A stretch of DNA of 43,899 bases from a virus, in the IMG/VR virus record IMGVR_UViG_3300025138_000082, positions 1 to 43,899 of that record. One strand, written 5' to 3'. The position numbers were made by a program, and so were the translations under genes. Positions within the stretch are counted from its first letter, which is position 1, and every line of letters begins with the position of its first letter. The notes beneath the pieces are model-generated. The model was given only the letters and a program-made list of their open reading frames with translations, made no database searches and was not told the DNA's origin. Below are positions 16,641 through 25,335 of this stretch, piece by piece.

Positions 16641-19220
16641 TTATGAAGTGTAAGGTCCGATCTTTCTGATCGAAGCCTTAGCGTTTTCGATATCCATACT
16701 ACTAGCACCCGAACCGGTGCTGTTCTCGAACATGACCCTGACCTGAGTCCCTTGCTGGAACTCACGGATCACCTGATACGAAGACATGTAAAGTCTTTGG
16801 GTGACATCTCCAGTGCCCGGATCAAGACCGCGCATATGGAAGTTGGTTCCCAGCTTGACGAAACCAGAGCCGGGGTTAGCTTCCACATAGGACATTGCCT
16901 GAGTGTCGGTACCTTGGTTAAGGCCGAACTGCGTGGAAACTTCATACAGCCCGTCAACCGGACAGGTCCAAATACCAGTAGTCTGATTCCAGTCAGACGT
17001 CTGAGCAGTACCGTAATTAACGGAAATTCCAGTATTATTAAACTGACTGGAGTTACCGTACGTACGCTTAGCTTCGTTAGCTGTTGCTACCGAGATCTGA
17101 TCCTGTACACTGCATTCAATGTAGTAGACAGATTCCAACGCCTTAATCGTCCCAGTGGGGACAACGGTCATGGTAGGCTGAGCTACATCAGAATCCTTGG
17201 TGTAGAAGACATTGTAGTGACCATAGCTAAGCGGTCCGCAATCAGAGCTAATAGTAGGCGATGCAATACGAGAAACACGAATATCGTCACCATCCTCAGT
17301 AATCTCAAAACCATACAAAGCATGGGCAGATTCAGAAAGGAATGGGTTTGCGGCATTAGTATCATTAAGTAAAATTGGTTCTACAGAGATCAGCTGCCTG
17401 CCAACGTAAAAGTTAGACCACAGAAGGGTAGTTGCGCCCACAACGAAGCCTCCATTCCAACGCCGAGTCTGACAGTAGACAGGCTTACCTTCATCGGTAA
17501 CACCAACACGCTGCTCGACAGCAATAGCCCCGCTGGGGGTGTTAACGATGTCCGCCTCAATCACTTCAGAAGCGTAGAGAGTAGCATCGAAATCCAGTCG
17601 AGTAATAGTCGCAGCGTGGTATCTAGTTATAGCAGCTCCGTCTCCAATATCTCCTCGTCCCATTACGTACATAACGGAATCACCGATTTCAACATCGATA
17701 ACTGCAGAGGAGGCGACAGAAATGTTATTGCTGGCGCTTACGTTTTCTGGGGTACTATAGTTTGTACCGTCAATAACCTCAGTACTACCATCCGCAGAAG
17801 TCTTTCTAACCTGAAACCATACGTTTGTTCTTTGACTGCTGGTGATAGCAGTATTCCAGACCGCCTGAGCCAGAACCTCAACACGACCCTTAAAGGGTGA
17901 GATCCATCCTTTACCACCAGATCCTACATCAAGACCGGCGGTCATCGAAGGATCACCACCCATCTTGAGGTCGGGGTAATTAACTGTATTCCACAGGAAT
18001 AGGAGAGGGTAAGGTTGCCCACTGGGATCAAGTGAACCAACTACAGTCGCCCCTTCGCGATTCTGAATGTAAACGGAGGGAGGGGTAACTCCATTAATTG
18101 CCGGGGTCCGGTTGACCCACTGGCTGGAAGCGCTATCGTAGACAAGGAACTCACCCTCGCTAGGAGCGGGGGCGGTGACATCATCAAGATCACTCAGGAC
18201 ACTGTCCGCGTTAAGCGGAGCAGCACCATTGATCGTAGGAGCAACGAGATCTCCTTCGACAGTCACAAGACCATCAAGGACAATATTAGTCGACTCGACT
18301 TCAACTCTATCCGCATCACCACCGTTGACGAGGAGACCATTACCGGTATCCTCGAAGAAGGCAGCCTTAGCATCAAGAGCTACAAGTACTGCGTCAAGAG
18401 GAACCCCGCCGGCATCGATAATACTAACTGAGAGCGGCGTCCATGCCGTGTTGGTAACATTGCCGGCAGTAGGATCCGTAAGAAGAACAGAACCAGTAAC
18501 AGTACCAGTAGTGAGAGGCATAACACCATCAGCATCGTAGGTAGAGATAAGGTTATCTGACTGCCAAATAACAACACCATCAGAAGAAGAGGTAGGGTTA
18601 AGGAAGTTAGCACCTGAAATTTCCCAGATACTACCCCCGAAAGAACCGCCACCACCACCTGAACCGCCCTCGGAGAGAGCACCGAATTCAGTGAGCTCCT
18701 GGATTGCGAACAGGTTCTGGTCACGCGAAGCATTGAGAGACTTAGAGGTAAGTCGTGACCCAGGCTGGAACGTAACGGTGGGACTACTGACGTTAGTGGA
18801 ACGCCGAAGCGTCACCGGTTCAACAGTAGAAATTTGGGGAGGAGAGACGTAGAATAGCTCAGAGTATTCTTGACTATTATACGTGATTGGCTCCGGGATG
18901 GTTACGCTGACTGGAGCATCAACCTGAATGCTTTTGCTTTCTTCGTTAAACGTAATACCTTCACCGGAAGCGAAGGTAGCATTCGTGATTGAGCGGAAAG
19001 CATCAAGGTTTGCTGAAGAAAGAGCAGCTTCGCCTGAGACTGAGAGAGTGGGACCACCAACGTACGGGATGTACTGGATGGTTTCCCAGCGAACAATGAT
19101 TTGAGCTTCTGCTGGTACATCACCAAGCAGTGTCAATGTGTTGTAAGAAAAATCCGAATCTCCGAAGGCCTTGTCGGCGAAAGAGATTTCAAGAGAACCG
19201 GGAGTGTTGAACTGAGGCAT
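16641..19220 (-). CDS. Tail fibre protein (T7 gp17-type N-terminus, C1q-like C-terminus)
   Basis: This protein has 859 residues from the ATG at 19220, which follows a strong AAGGAGG site. An upstream in-frame codon at 19301 would place the terminator inside the gene and is rejected. The N-terminal 150 residues match the tail-attachment domain of T7 gp17: FSYNTLTLLGD and later VTLRRSTNVSSPTV with FQPGSRLTSKSLN, the pattern that docks fibres to the tubular tail. The middle is low-complexity beta and Gly-rich (GGSGGGGGSFGG). The last 130 residues (IWTCPVDGLYEVSTQF and similar) resemble a C1q-type trimeric head that would contact the host receptor. It is flanked by terminators on both sides. Confidence 0.85.
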   Translation of the reverse strand: MPQFNTPGSLEISFADKAFGDSDFSYNTLTLLGDVPAEAQIIVRWETIQYIPYVGGPTLSVSGEAALSSANLDAFRSITNATFASGEGITFNEESKSIQVDAPVSVTIPEPITYNSQEYSELFYVSPPQISTVEPVTLRRSTNVSSPTVTFQPGSRLTSKSLNASRDQNLFAIQELTEFGALSEGGSGGGGGSFGGSIWEISGANFLNPTSSSDGVVIWQSDNLISTYDADGVMPLTTGTVTGSVLLTDPTAGNVTNTAWTPLSVSIIDAGGVPLDAVLVALDAKAAFFEDTGNGLLVNGGDADRVEVESTNIVLDGLVTVEGDLVAPTINGAAPLNADSVLSDLDDVTAPAPSEGEFLVYDSASSQWVNRTPAINGVTPPSVYIQNREGATVVGSLDPSGQPYPLLFLWNTVNYPDLKMGGDPSMTAGLDVGSGGKGWISPFKGRVEVLAQAVWNTAITSSQRTNVWFQVRKTSADGSTEVIDGTNYSTPENVSASNNISVASSAVIDVEIGDSVMYVMGRGDIGDGAAITRYHAATITRLDFDATLYASEVIEADIVNTPSGAIAVEQRVGVTDEGKPVYCQTRRWNGGFVVGATTLLWSNFYVGRQLISVEPILLNDTNAANPFLSESAHALYGFEITEDGDDIRVSRIASPTISSDCGPLSYGHYNVFYTKDSDVAQPTMTVVPTGTIKALESVYYIECSVQDQISVATANEAKRTYGNSSQFNNTGISVNYGTAQTSDWNQTTGIWTCPVDGLYEVSTQFGLNQGTDTQAMSYVEANPGSGFVKLGTNFHMRGLDPGTGDVTQRLYMSSYQVIREFQQGTQVRVMFENSTGSGASSMDIENAKASIRKIGPYTS

Positions 19221-19246
19221 AGCAACCTCCTTATGTGATAGGATAG

Positions 19247-19280
19247 AAAAGCCTCCAGCCATCTTTCGACGACCGGAGGC
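19247..19280 (-). terminator. Intrinsic terminator after tail tubular protein B
   Basis: On the minus strand, GCCTCCGGTCGT pairs with ATGGCTGGAGGC over 12 positions including three or four G-U pairs. The loop is CGAAAG, and TTTTCT follows. It lies between the stop of the tail tubular B gene (19298) and the fibre gene start (19220). Confidence 0.8.
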
Positions 19281-19297
19281 CGAAAGGAAAGGAGAAC

Positions 19298-22093
19298 TCA
19301 AGAGAGAGAAGAGTAAGTCTGTCTAAACTTACCCTTGATAATCATATTAGTAATGTTCACAGGAGTGAAATGGTCGGACATAATATATATTTCGACTTTC
19401 TCACTGAATCCCATGATCTTGCTAACGAGCTCACCTTGGTATTCGATACTGGACAATGGAGTAATAGAATCAGCAAAGGTATCAGTACGCAGTCCACTAA
19501 AGGACGTCATGTAAGATACCAGATCTTCGCTTCTTTCTTCATACTCTGTTTGAATGTTAGTTGAAGGCCTACCGGCTCGAGTCGTGATGACATCATAGTT
19601 ACCGGTATTGTAGTGCATGGTCTCCATGGAGGCCAAGTTTAGAACGCCCTGCTCAGGGTTGTTGTTTTCGCCACGGACAAACTGGGTCGAGAGCTGGATA
19701 AGCATGGTGTATTGTTCACCAAGCCAGAACTCTACCTCATCAGCAATCTCACCATTTAACTCAATATCAGTATACGTTGCCGTAGGCTGGATATTAGAGA
19801 TCGAGTAAGACTCACCTGAGATATTGACAGCAGCATACTTAAGAGCTGGATCAAGAACCGCTGGGATTCTTACCATAGTCTTAAATGAGGCCGGATTGAA
19901 CGAGGCATTGAATGCAGAGGGATCATACAGCGGGTTGGTGGTATCACTACCATCAAGCGGAGTGCTCTTTAAAGAGATCTTGATCTTCTGCTTCTGATCG
20001 AGTCGCGGGATTTCAGGGTCATCGTATCGCATATGTTGGCGGTCGATAGAATAATCGTCGCCACGCTTGCTAACCATAAACACAAAGTTATCCCAGGACT
20101 TGAGAGCCTGAATCTCTTTACCCTTGTAAGAGTAACGATAGAAGGCGTTCTGGATAATCTGGTCACCACGGTATCTAGTAGTAAAGACGTAGACATCCGA
20201 GGGACTATCAGCGTCCACAGCAAGGATACTGTCCTGAGGGGCAGCAACCGAGGTGGCACCGAAATTCTTAGGCAAGTACTTGGGGCAGTGGGTAGACAGT
20301 TCCTGCGCAATGGCGAGGGTGCCACCAGTACCGTAGTACATATAAAGACGCTCGGCATCGTAGAAGAAGATGCTGTTACCGAGAGTCAGAGGTTCCACCA
20401 GCGGAGCCGTGGAGTAGAACGTCATGGGCTGAAGTGAGGCCGTGAACGGGGTGATCTGGTTCTCAGATCCCTCGAGCTCGTACTGTGTATCAGCATCCGT
20501 GTTGACGAACATGTACTCCTTGAACGGCACCATCGAGGTGATAGGGGTATACTTGTTAGTTGAGGCAGCAACATCAATGGGGTCGGTATCCGTAATAAGA
20601 CCAGGATCATCGATCCACAGATTTGTGAAGTCGTTATCTCGTGAAGAGAACATCGTGTCACCTGAGGCAAACCACAACCGGTTGCGGAAGGAAGACAAGG
20701 CAGTGATCTTCGCCATCCTGCCTTCCTTAAACACCGTTGGTCCTGGGTTAGTCTCATTATCACCAGTTGTTCGCTCTTGCCACTCAATCGTGGACCACGA
20801 CCAGCCTTCGGCTGTGAACTCGAGCTGCATAGGCATACGAGCATCATCAAACAGACAGAAAGGTTCTGGAGTACGGACCTTCATGAAGCTAGGGCTAGCC
20901 ACAGACTTAGCAAGATAGTAACCCGGTGACTGGCCAAGATAGCCAGACTGGATATAGAATACCTTGCCGTCTGCAGAGTTGGTGAGAGGAAGATTCGGAG
21001 AAGAGTTGGTATCAAGATCATAGAGATCAACCAGCATTTGAGTAGCATTGTTGTTACCATCAGTCACGTCCACCTGAAGAGGAGGAACTGTGAGATCGTT
21101 GAAGGTAGGCAGCGACTGTCCAAGGTTATACTTGGTAGAGTCGGGGTATTGCCAGTCCTTGACCTTAATACGCTTCGGGGTTCGATCGGTGTCGAGAGCA
21201 GGTTGACCGGCAGCAGGGACAAAGCTACTTTGGTCTGTCGCGATGACAGTCCATAGGTTAACATCTGAGATATCCGAGTTTGGTGCAACACTAGTCTTAG
21301 CCTGAAGTGTATAGTAATGATTATTAGCATTAGTGCTAGTGATATTATTACTTTGGGAAGTAATACCCTCTGCCACGCCGGGAGTTACCAGCACCTGAGT
21401 GCCGATAAGGTATGGGCTGAAAGTATCATAGTACACTGCAATCTGCGCGGGGTCAACCTTGATAGCAGTCTTGTAGTCGACCTCAAGTCCACGGGTATCG
21501 TGGTTGGATGGATCAGAGCCATCCTTCTGAGTACCATCGAGGTTGTACAGAACCCAAGCGTCGTTGACTTCATCATACGTGGATGAGTAGCCAGCCTTGA
21601 CTTCGGGGTTAAGGAACACCAGGTTCTGACCACGAGTAACGATCTTGAGATCAATGCTATCACCATAGGTAATGTAAGCACGGACGTCAGGATCTACGTC
21701 ACTCTGATCTGCTACAGTCTGGTCGATAAAGTAATCGCCAGCCTGCTCGTAGTACCAGACATAGAACAACTTATCGGAGCTACCACTGGCGCTACGGTCA
21801 ACGGCCAGAAGGTAACGGATTTGATCTGAAAGAGAGTGCCAGAAGAACTGAAGGTCGGCGCCAGGAGTGACAGCCAACACGTCGCCGGTGAAAGCATCTG
21901 TCGATCCCTTGATCGGCATGTTGTCAGTACCAGGGCGCTTTTCGATCGAGCGCTCCACTGAGCACATTGCATTAACCAGTTCTTGGGCTTCGCTAGGCAG
22001 CCGCTTAGGCGGAGCCTGTCTACCCACACCACCTGACAAGGTGAAGATGGGGATTTTGGTTGAAAGAGTCTTTCCACGGCGAGGGTTATTCAT
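19298..22093 (-). CDS. Tail tubular protein B (T7 gp12-like)
   Basis: This 931-residue protein forms the conical nozzle of the short tail. The N-terminus has the gp12 pattern: a Gly-rich segment (TLSGGVGRQAPPKRLPSEAQ), then NAMCSVERSIEKRPGTD, as in T7 gp12 (GGIS-Q-P-R, then KRPP). The rest is beta-rich, consistent with the propeller of gp12. The ATG at 22093 overlaps the gp11 stop as ATGA and has AAGGA 9 bases upstream. A GTG at 22114 is possible but unnecessary. It is longer than T7 gp12 (794 residues). Confidence 0.9.
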   Translation of the reverse strand: MNNPRRGKTLSTKIPIFTLSGGVGRQAPPKRLPSEAQELVNAMCSVERSIEKRPGTDNMPIKGSTDAFTGDVLAVTPGADLQFFWHSLSDQIRYLLAVDRSASGSSDKLFYVWYYEQAGDYFIDQTVADQSDVDPDVRAYITYGDSIDLKIVTRGQNLVFLNPEVKAGYSSTYDEVNDAWVLYNLDGTQKDGSDPSNHDTRGLEVDYKTAIKVDPAQIAVYYDTFSPYLIGTQVLVTPGVAEGITSQSNNITSTNANNHYYTLQAKTSVAPNSDISDVNLWTVIATDQSSFVPAAGQPALDTDRTPKRIKVKDWQYPDSTKYNLGQSLPTFNDLTVPPLQVDVTDGNNNATQMLVDLYDLDTNSSPNLPLTNSADGKVFYIQSGYLGQSPGYYLAKSVASPSFMKVRTPEPFCLFDDARMPMQLEFTAEGWSWSTIEWQERTTGDNETNPGPTVFKEGRMAKITALSSFRNRLWFASGDTMFSSRDNDFTNLWIDDPGLITDTDPIDVAASTNKYTPITSMVPFKEYMFVNTDADTQYELEGSENQITPFTASLQPMTFYSTAPLVEPLTLGNSIFFYDAERLYMYYGTGGTLAIAQELSTHCPKYLPKNFGATSVAAPQDSILAVDADSPSDVYVFTTRYRGDQIIQNAFYRYSYKGKEIQALKSWDNFVFMVSKRGDDYSIDRQHMRYDDPEIPRLDQKQKIKISLKSTPLDGSDTTNPLYDPSAFNASFNPASFKTMVRIPAVLDPALKYAAVNISGESYSISNIQPTATYTDIELNGEIADEVEFWLGEQYTMLIQLSTQFVRGENNNPEQGVLNLASMETMHYNTGNYDVITTRAGRPSTNIQTEYEERSEDLVSYMTSFSGLRTDTFADSITPLSSIEYQGELVSKIMGFSEKVEIYIMSDHFTPVNITNMIIKGKFRQTYSSLS

Positions 22094-22752
22094 CAGCTCG
22101 TCCTTCCTCGCCACTGGCGAGCATTGGCACCACCACGCGGACGGAAGACAGCACGGCGGGTTTGATTATCCGAGGCATCCCAGATAGTTCGTCCCTTACT
22201 TTCTATGTCGCGGGCCTTGCCCTTGGAGTTATAGATCATTTCATCTTGCATGAGATAGCTATCCATCTCACCATCACCCTGGGTAAGCATCTGGTACCGT
22301 CTAGCCGCCGAGGCGGTGACAGCACGCTGACCAGGAGTGTCGATATCTTCCCACTCGACCGTTACGATGAAGGCTGCTCGGAGTGTCTCTTCACTGTAGG
22401 TGGACCAGTCAGAAGTCTGATCGGTCACATTCCACAGAAAGTATGAGTTGCCACTCTTCTTGATCGAGACCCTGACCGCGTTACCATCACTGTTGAAGAT
22501 GGACGACAGAAAGTCGAGGCTGATAATAGTAGCGGGGAGATAGATCTTATTAGTATTAGTATCAATAGCCAGTTCCGTGGTGTACTCGTTATTAGCGAGA
22601 CCTCGCATCTGGAAATCATTAGCATAGTTATCTAAGAGGTATTCAGCAATGCTGGTATCAACACCACTCAGAGAATCAAGATCGGCGACAATAGCTTCGC
22701 CGGCGGCGAGCAAACATTGGTTCACCGCATCCAGTCTAGTCATTTGACCCAT
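22093..22752 (-). CDS. Tail tubular protein A (T7 gp11-like)
   Basis: This 219-residue protein links the portal to the tail nozzle. The N-terminus (MTRLDAVNQCLLAAGEAIV) matches the gp11 family opening, where a helix with LDAVN-LL-IGE is conserved. It ends with a basic tail. The ATG at 22752 was chosen because GGAGG lies 7 bases upstream; the ATG 18 bases earlier has worse spacing. It overlaps gp12 by four bases. The length is close to T7 gp11 (196 residues). It follows the capsid gene and its terminator, as in T7. Confidence 0.9.
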   Translation of the reverse strand: MGQMTRLDAVNQCLLAAGEAIVADLDSLSGVDTSIAEYLLDNYANDFQMRGLANNEYTTELAIDTNTNKIYLPATIISLDFLSSIFNSDGNAVRVSIKKSGNSYFLWNVTDQTSDWSTYSEETLRAAFIVTVEWEDIDTPGQRAVTASAARRYQMLTQGDGEMDSYLMQDEMIYNSKGKARDIESKGRTIWDASDNQTRRAVFRPRGGANARQWRGRTS

Positions 22753-22783
22753 GGTGGGCCTCCTTTGCAAAAAATATAAAAGT

Positions 22784-22819
22784 AAAAAAAGGCCTGAACC
22801 GCGTTAAGCAGTCCAGGCC
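22784..22819 (-). terminator. Intrinsic terminator after the capsid gene (position of T7 T-phi)
   Basis: On the minus strand, GGCCTGGAC pairs with GTTCAGGCC (one G-U) around an 11-base loop, followed by seven T. It lies between the capsid stop (22994) and tail tubular A (22752), exactly where T7 has its major late terminator. Confidence 0.9.
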
Positions 22820-22865
22820 CCAAGTAAAGTCCTGGCTCACATCACTGGGACGGGAGCGTCAAAGA

Positions 22866-22893
22866 CGTCGCCCGGGGTTTCCCCCAGGCGACG
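22866..22893 (-). other. Strong GC-rich hairpin downstream of capsid gene
   Basis: CGTCGCC pairs with GGCGACG, with an inner GGGG/CCCC stem separated by one mismatch. No T-run follows, so it is not a second terminator by itself. It sits about 50 bases before the terminator and could protect the capsid mRNA 3' end or be cut by RNase III. Confidence 0.5.
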
Positions 22894-22993
22894 CGCTAGA
22901 TCTTACGATCAATAGATACAGATCTTCATCTTGTGATCACCGCCCATCCGTGTGTAATAGAGTAATTAAACTACACGATCAGATGGGAAAATA

Positions 22994-24157
22994 TCACGCG
23001 GTGACGTAACCGAAGTCACCACCGCCGAGATCGGTAGCGAAAGCAGCGCGGTCAGCGGTTGCCTTGCCGACGATCGCCTTGGCGAGCTCGGGCTTGAGGA
23101 CACCGGTACCGCTCATCATCGACGCGACCGTGAAGGTCGTGTTACGACGAGTATCGTCTTCGGTGTCAACCACGAGTCCGGTCTTGCGGAGAGCCGCAAC
23201 GCACTCGGGCATCCAGATAAGACCACGAACCGAGGCGGCAAGGCCGTCGACTTCGTACTTGGCCATACCAACGGTACCAGCGACATCGTCCTTCACGGGG
23301 ATGTGGTTGGACTTGATGATGGTGCAACCCATGTAGGTCAGCGAGTCAGCGAGACCGGTCATACCACTGGAGAAGGGAGCACCGAGACCACCGGCAGCAG
23401 CGACGCCACCGAACATGGGCTGCATGTTCCCAGCCTGCGGCTGAGTTTCAGCCACACCGAGACGACGGATCGCCTGGAACAGCTTCGGCGGGACAGCGCA
23501 GAACGCCTGGCCCATCGGGACGTCATTTTCCTGACACTCGACGTTGAACTCTTCGATCGCCTCGAGGACGTTGAGAGCTTCGGCAGCCGAGTTCTGCGCA
23601 GCAGAGCCGACGGAAGCGTCGAAAGGCTGCGGCAGAACGAGAGCGCGGGGATCCGCACTAGTCAGGCCGACAGCAGCGGCACCAGCGATGTAACGAGCGA
23701 TCTGCTTGTCACGGGCGTTAGCCAGAGTCTGGCCAGCCTGTCGCGCGAGTTCCTGACGGTACTCCCACTGCGTGATCATGAGGTCGACGTTGTCGAGCTC
23801 GAAGTGAGCAGCCATCGGCCGGTTGTCCAGCGAAACAGCAAAGTTGCCGGCGGACGAGTTTTCGCCACCGAAGAGGTATTCGCCAGCACCCCATTCAGCC
23901 TTGAGGCTGACGGTACCAGTGATGGGGAATTCCATTTCGCGACCCGAAGCAATGGACTTGCTCGTGACGCGGCCTTCGAACATGTTGTACTCGTCGTACG
24001 CGTGGAGGACTTCGCCGGACCAGATGGGAAGCCAGAGCTTGGCGCTGTCGCCAGCAACGGAATCAGTAGCAGCGGTAGGAGCGCCGTAGCGGTACGCGAG
24101 GTCTCCGGCACCAAGAGCGGTTCCGGGCTTGAGATTGGGGTAAGAAGGGATAGCCAT
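22994..24157 (-). CDS. Major capsid protein (T7 gp10-like)
   Basis: This 387-residue protein forms the icosahedral shell (HK97 fold). The opening has YRYGAPTAATDSVAGDSAKL, and GEVLHAYDEYNMFEGRVTSK follows, in the N-arm and E-loop position of T7 gp10A (347 residues). The segment with GREMEFPITG is also typical of this family. The codon use is the most biased in the window, with mostly C/G third bases, consistent with very high expression. It lies between scaffold and terminator, as expected. The start follows TTTGGAG. No frameshifted second form (gp10B type) is evident. Confidence 0.9.
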   Translation of the reverse strand: MAIPSYPNLKPGTALGAGDLAYRYGAPTAATDSVAGDSAKLWLPIWSGEVLHAYDEYNMFEGRVTSKSIASGREMEFPITGTVSLKAEWGAGEYLFGGENSSAGNFAVSLDNRPMAAHFELDNVDLMITQWEYRQELARQAGQTLANARDKQIARYIAGAAAVGLTSADPRALVLPQPFDASVGSAAQNSAAEALNVLEAIEEFNVECQENDVPMGQAFCAVPPKLFQAIRRLGVAETQPQAGNMQPMFGGVAAAGGLGAPFSSGMTGLADSLTYMGCTIIKSNHIPVKDDVAGTVGMAKYEVDGLAASVRGLIWMPECVAALRKTGLVVDTEDDTRRNTTFTVASMMSGTGVLKPELAKAIVGKATADRAAFATDLGGGDFGYVTA

Positions 24158-24283
24158 AGTAGTTAAACTCCAAAGTTAAAAGAATCAAAGTGAAAATGTG
24201 AACAGTACACGATATCAGGACGCCAAGTATATAAGTTATTGCCCCAGCTGGTGGGATTCTTAAATACAAGGCTAGCAGTCAAC

Positions 24284-24316
24284 ACTGTGTTAGTCGGCTC
24301 GTTAGAGGGACACAGT
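24284..24316 (-). other. Inverted repeat between scaffold and capsid genes
   Basis: ACTGTGT and ACACAGT (7 bp each) are separated by 19 bases, within which CTC and GAG can also pair. It lies at the end of the scaffold gene, in the 162-base gap before the capsid gene. No T-run follows. It might be an RNA processing or stability element of the capsid transcript; otherwise I see no promoter that I can defend in this gap. Confidence 0.3.
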
Positions 24317-24319
24317 AAA

Positions 24320-25324
24320 TCAGCTAAGCGTACGCCAGTCAGTTCGTGCCGCGCGAGTCTCAACTGCCATTCGGAATTGATCATCACGCTTCATACGTGG
24401 GTTCTGCATGTCCATACGGTATTCCGCCATGGACTTGTAACCCGGGAGCTCTCGGCTGGCTTGCGCCGTACCGGGAGCAACAGCCTGCTTCTTTTCAGCC
24501 GACGGTTCCGCATTGGCGGTTGCCTGCTGATAAGCTGCAGCGAGCCCTCGAAGAGTCAGCTCTGAGTTGGGACCTGCGAGTTGCGCCTGCAAACCTTGAA
24601 GCCGTTCGCCGGTGTAATTATTCGCTGCCCAACGCAAAATCCTCGAGAGGTTCTCTCCACCACCCACCAGGTCGGCAGCGCTGGCAAATGCCTGGCGTCG
24701 CTTGGCCTGCTGAGCAGAGAGATAGTCATCAACCATAGCTTCCGTAAAGCCGGTCTTTGCCTTAATATCGGCTCGAGCGGCTTGCGAAAGCGTTCCAGTC
24801 GTGGCGACTTCCGTCTGCCACTTCACATAGTCTGCATCCGTTACCCTAGCAGGGGTATCAGCCGGAGGAACTGCATCCACGGCTTCGGGTTCAGGAATAC
24901 GGAGCTCACCCAGTACCGGCTCGGGCGCAGGTGCGGCAACTTCCGGAGCGGGAGCTGCCGGTGCCTCAGTCTGAGCGGGAACATAGTCCGGGTTATCGGT
25001 AGTACCAGACATTTGATACTGACGCTTCAAGTCAGCAATCTCCTGTTGGCCTTGCGTGAATTGTGCTTGTGCACCCTTGAGTGAGTCGAACCATTCGCCA
25101 GCAGACTTGAAGTTACCGGGAATCTTGTTCCCTTCTTCTTGCACATAGCGCTCGAACATCGCGCGCTCATGGGCAGCCTGCTGAGCCTGCTTGTCAGCCA
25201 GAGGATCAGCGTTAACCGCGTCAAGTCCAGCCATAGCTTCAGTCGTCATCGGTGCATCATTACCAGGAGTAGCGGATTCAACCACTTGCTCCTGACGATA
25301 GTCTCCATTGCTTTCTTCAGTCAT
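24320..25324 (-). CDS. Scaffolding protein (T7 gp9-like)
   Basis: This 334-residue protein probably directs prohead assembly and then leaves the shell. It is acidic at the N-terminus, with a helical central part, a Pro/Ala-rich linker (about residues 120-142: APAAPAPEVAAPAPEP) and an Arg-rich C-terminus ending near RTDWRTLS. An acidic, helical protein with a basic C-terminal capsid-binding segment, placed between portal and capsid, is the usual signature of T7 gp9. Sequence identity with T7 is not obvious by eye. A good site (AAGGAG) precedes the start, 11 bases after the portal stop. Confidence 0.85.
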   Translation of the reverse strand: MTEESNGDYRQEQVVESATPGNDAPMTTEAMAGLDAVNADPLADKQAQQAAHERAMFERYVQEEGNKIPGNFKSAGEWFDSLKGAQAQFTQGQQEIADLKRQYQMSGTTDNPDYVPAQTEAPAAPAPEVAAPAPEPVLGELRIPEPEAVDAVPPADTPARVTDADYVKWQTEVATTGTLSQAARADIKAKTGFTEAMVDDYLSAQQAKRRQAFASAADLVGGGENLSRILRWAANNYTGERLQGLQAQLAGPNSELTLRGLAAAYQQATANAEPSAEKKQAVAPGTAQASRELPGYKSMAEYRMDMQNPRMKRDDQFRMAVETRAARTDWRTLS

Positions 25325-25335
25325 ATTGAATCTCC

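Noticed and set aside
19221-19301. Extended N-terminus for the tail fibre
   Set aside because: The extension would place the terminator hairpin inside the gene; the ATG at 19220 has an ideal AAGGAGG site.
22940-22975. T7-promoter-like string TAATTACTCTATTAC on the minus strand after the capsid gene
   Set aside because: It shares scattered bases with T7 but not with the 24-bp repeat of this genome, and it lies just before a terminator.
23303-24166. Plus-strand frame of 287 codons opposite the capsid gene
   Set aside because: It arises from the strong third-base C/G bias of the capsid gene on the other strand; no start signal and no recognisable protein.
24158-24319. Sigma70 or phage promoter before the capsid gene
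   Set aside because: TTGACT and TATTTAA-like boxes are present but the spacing is wrong (about 12-14 bases), and the 24-bp element is absent.
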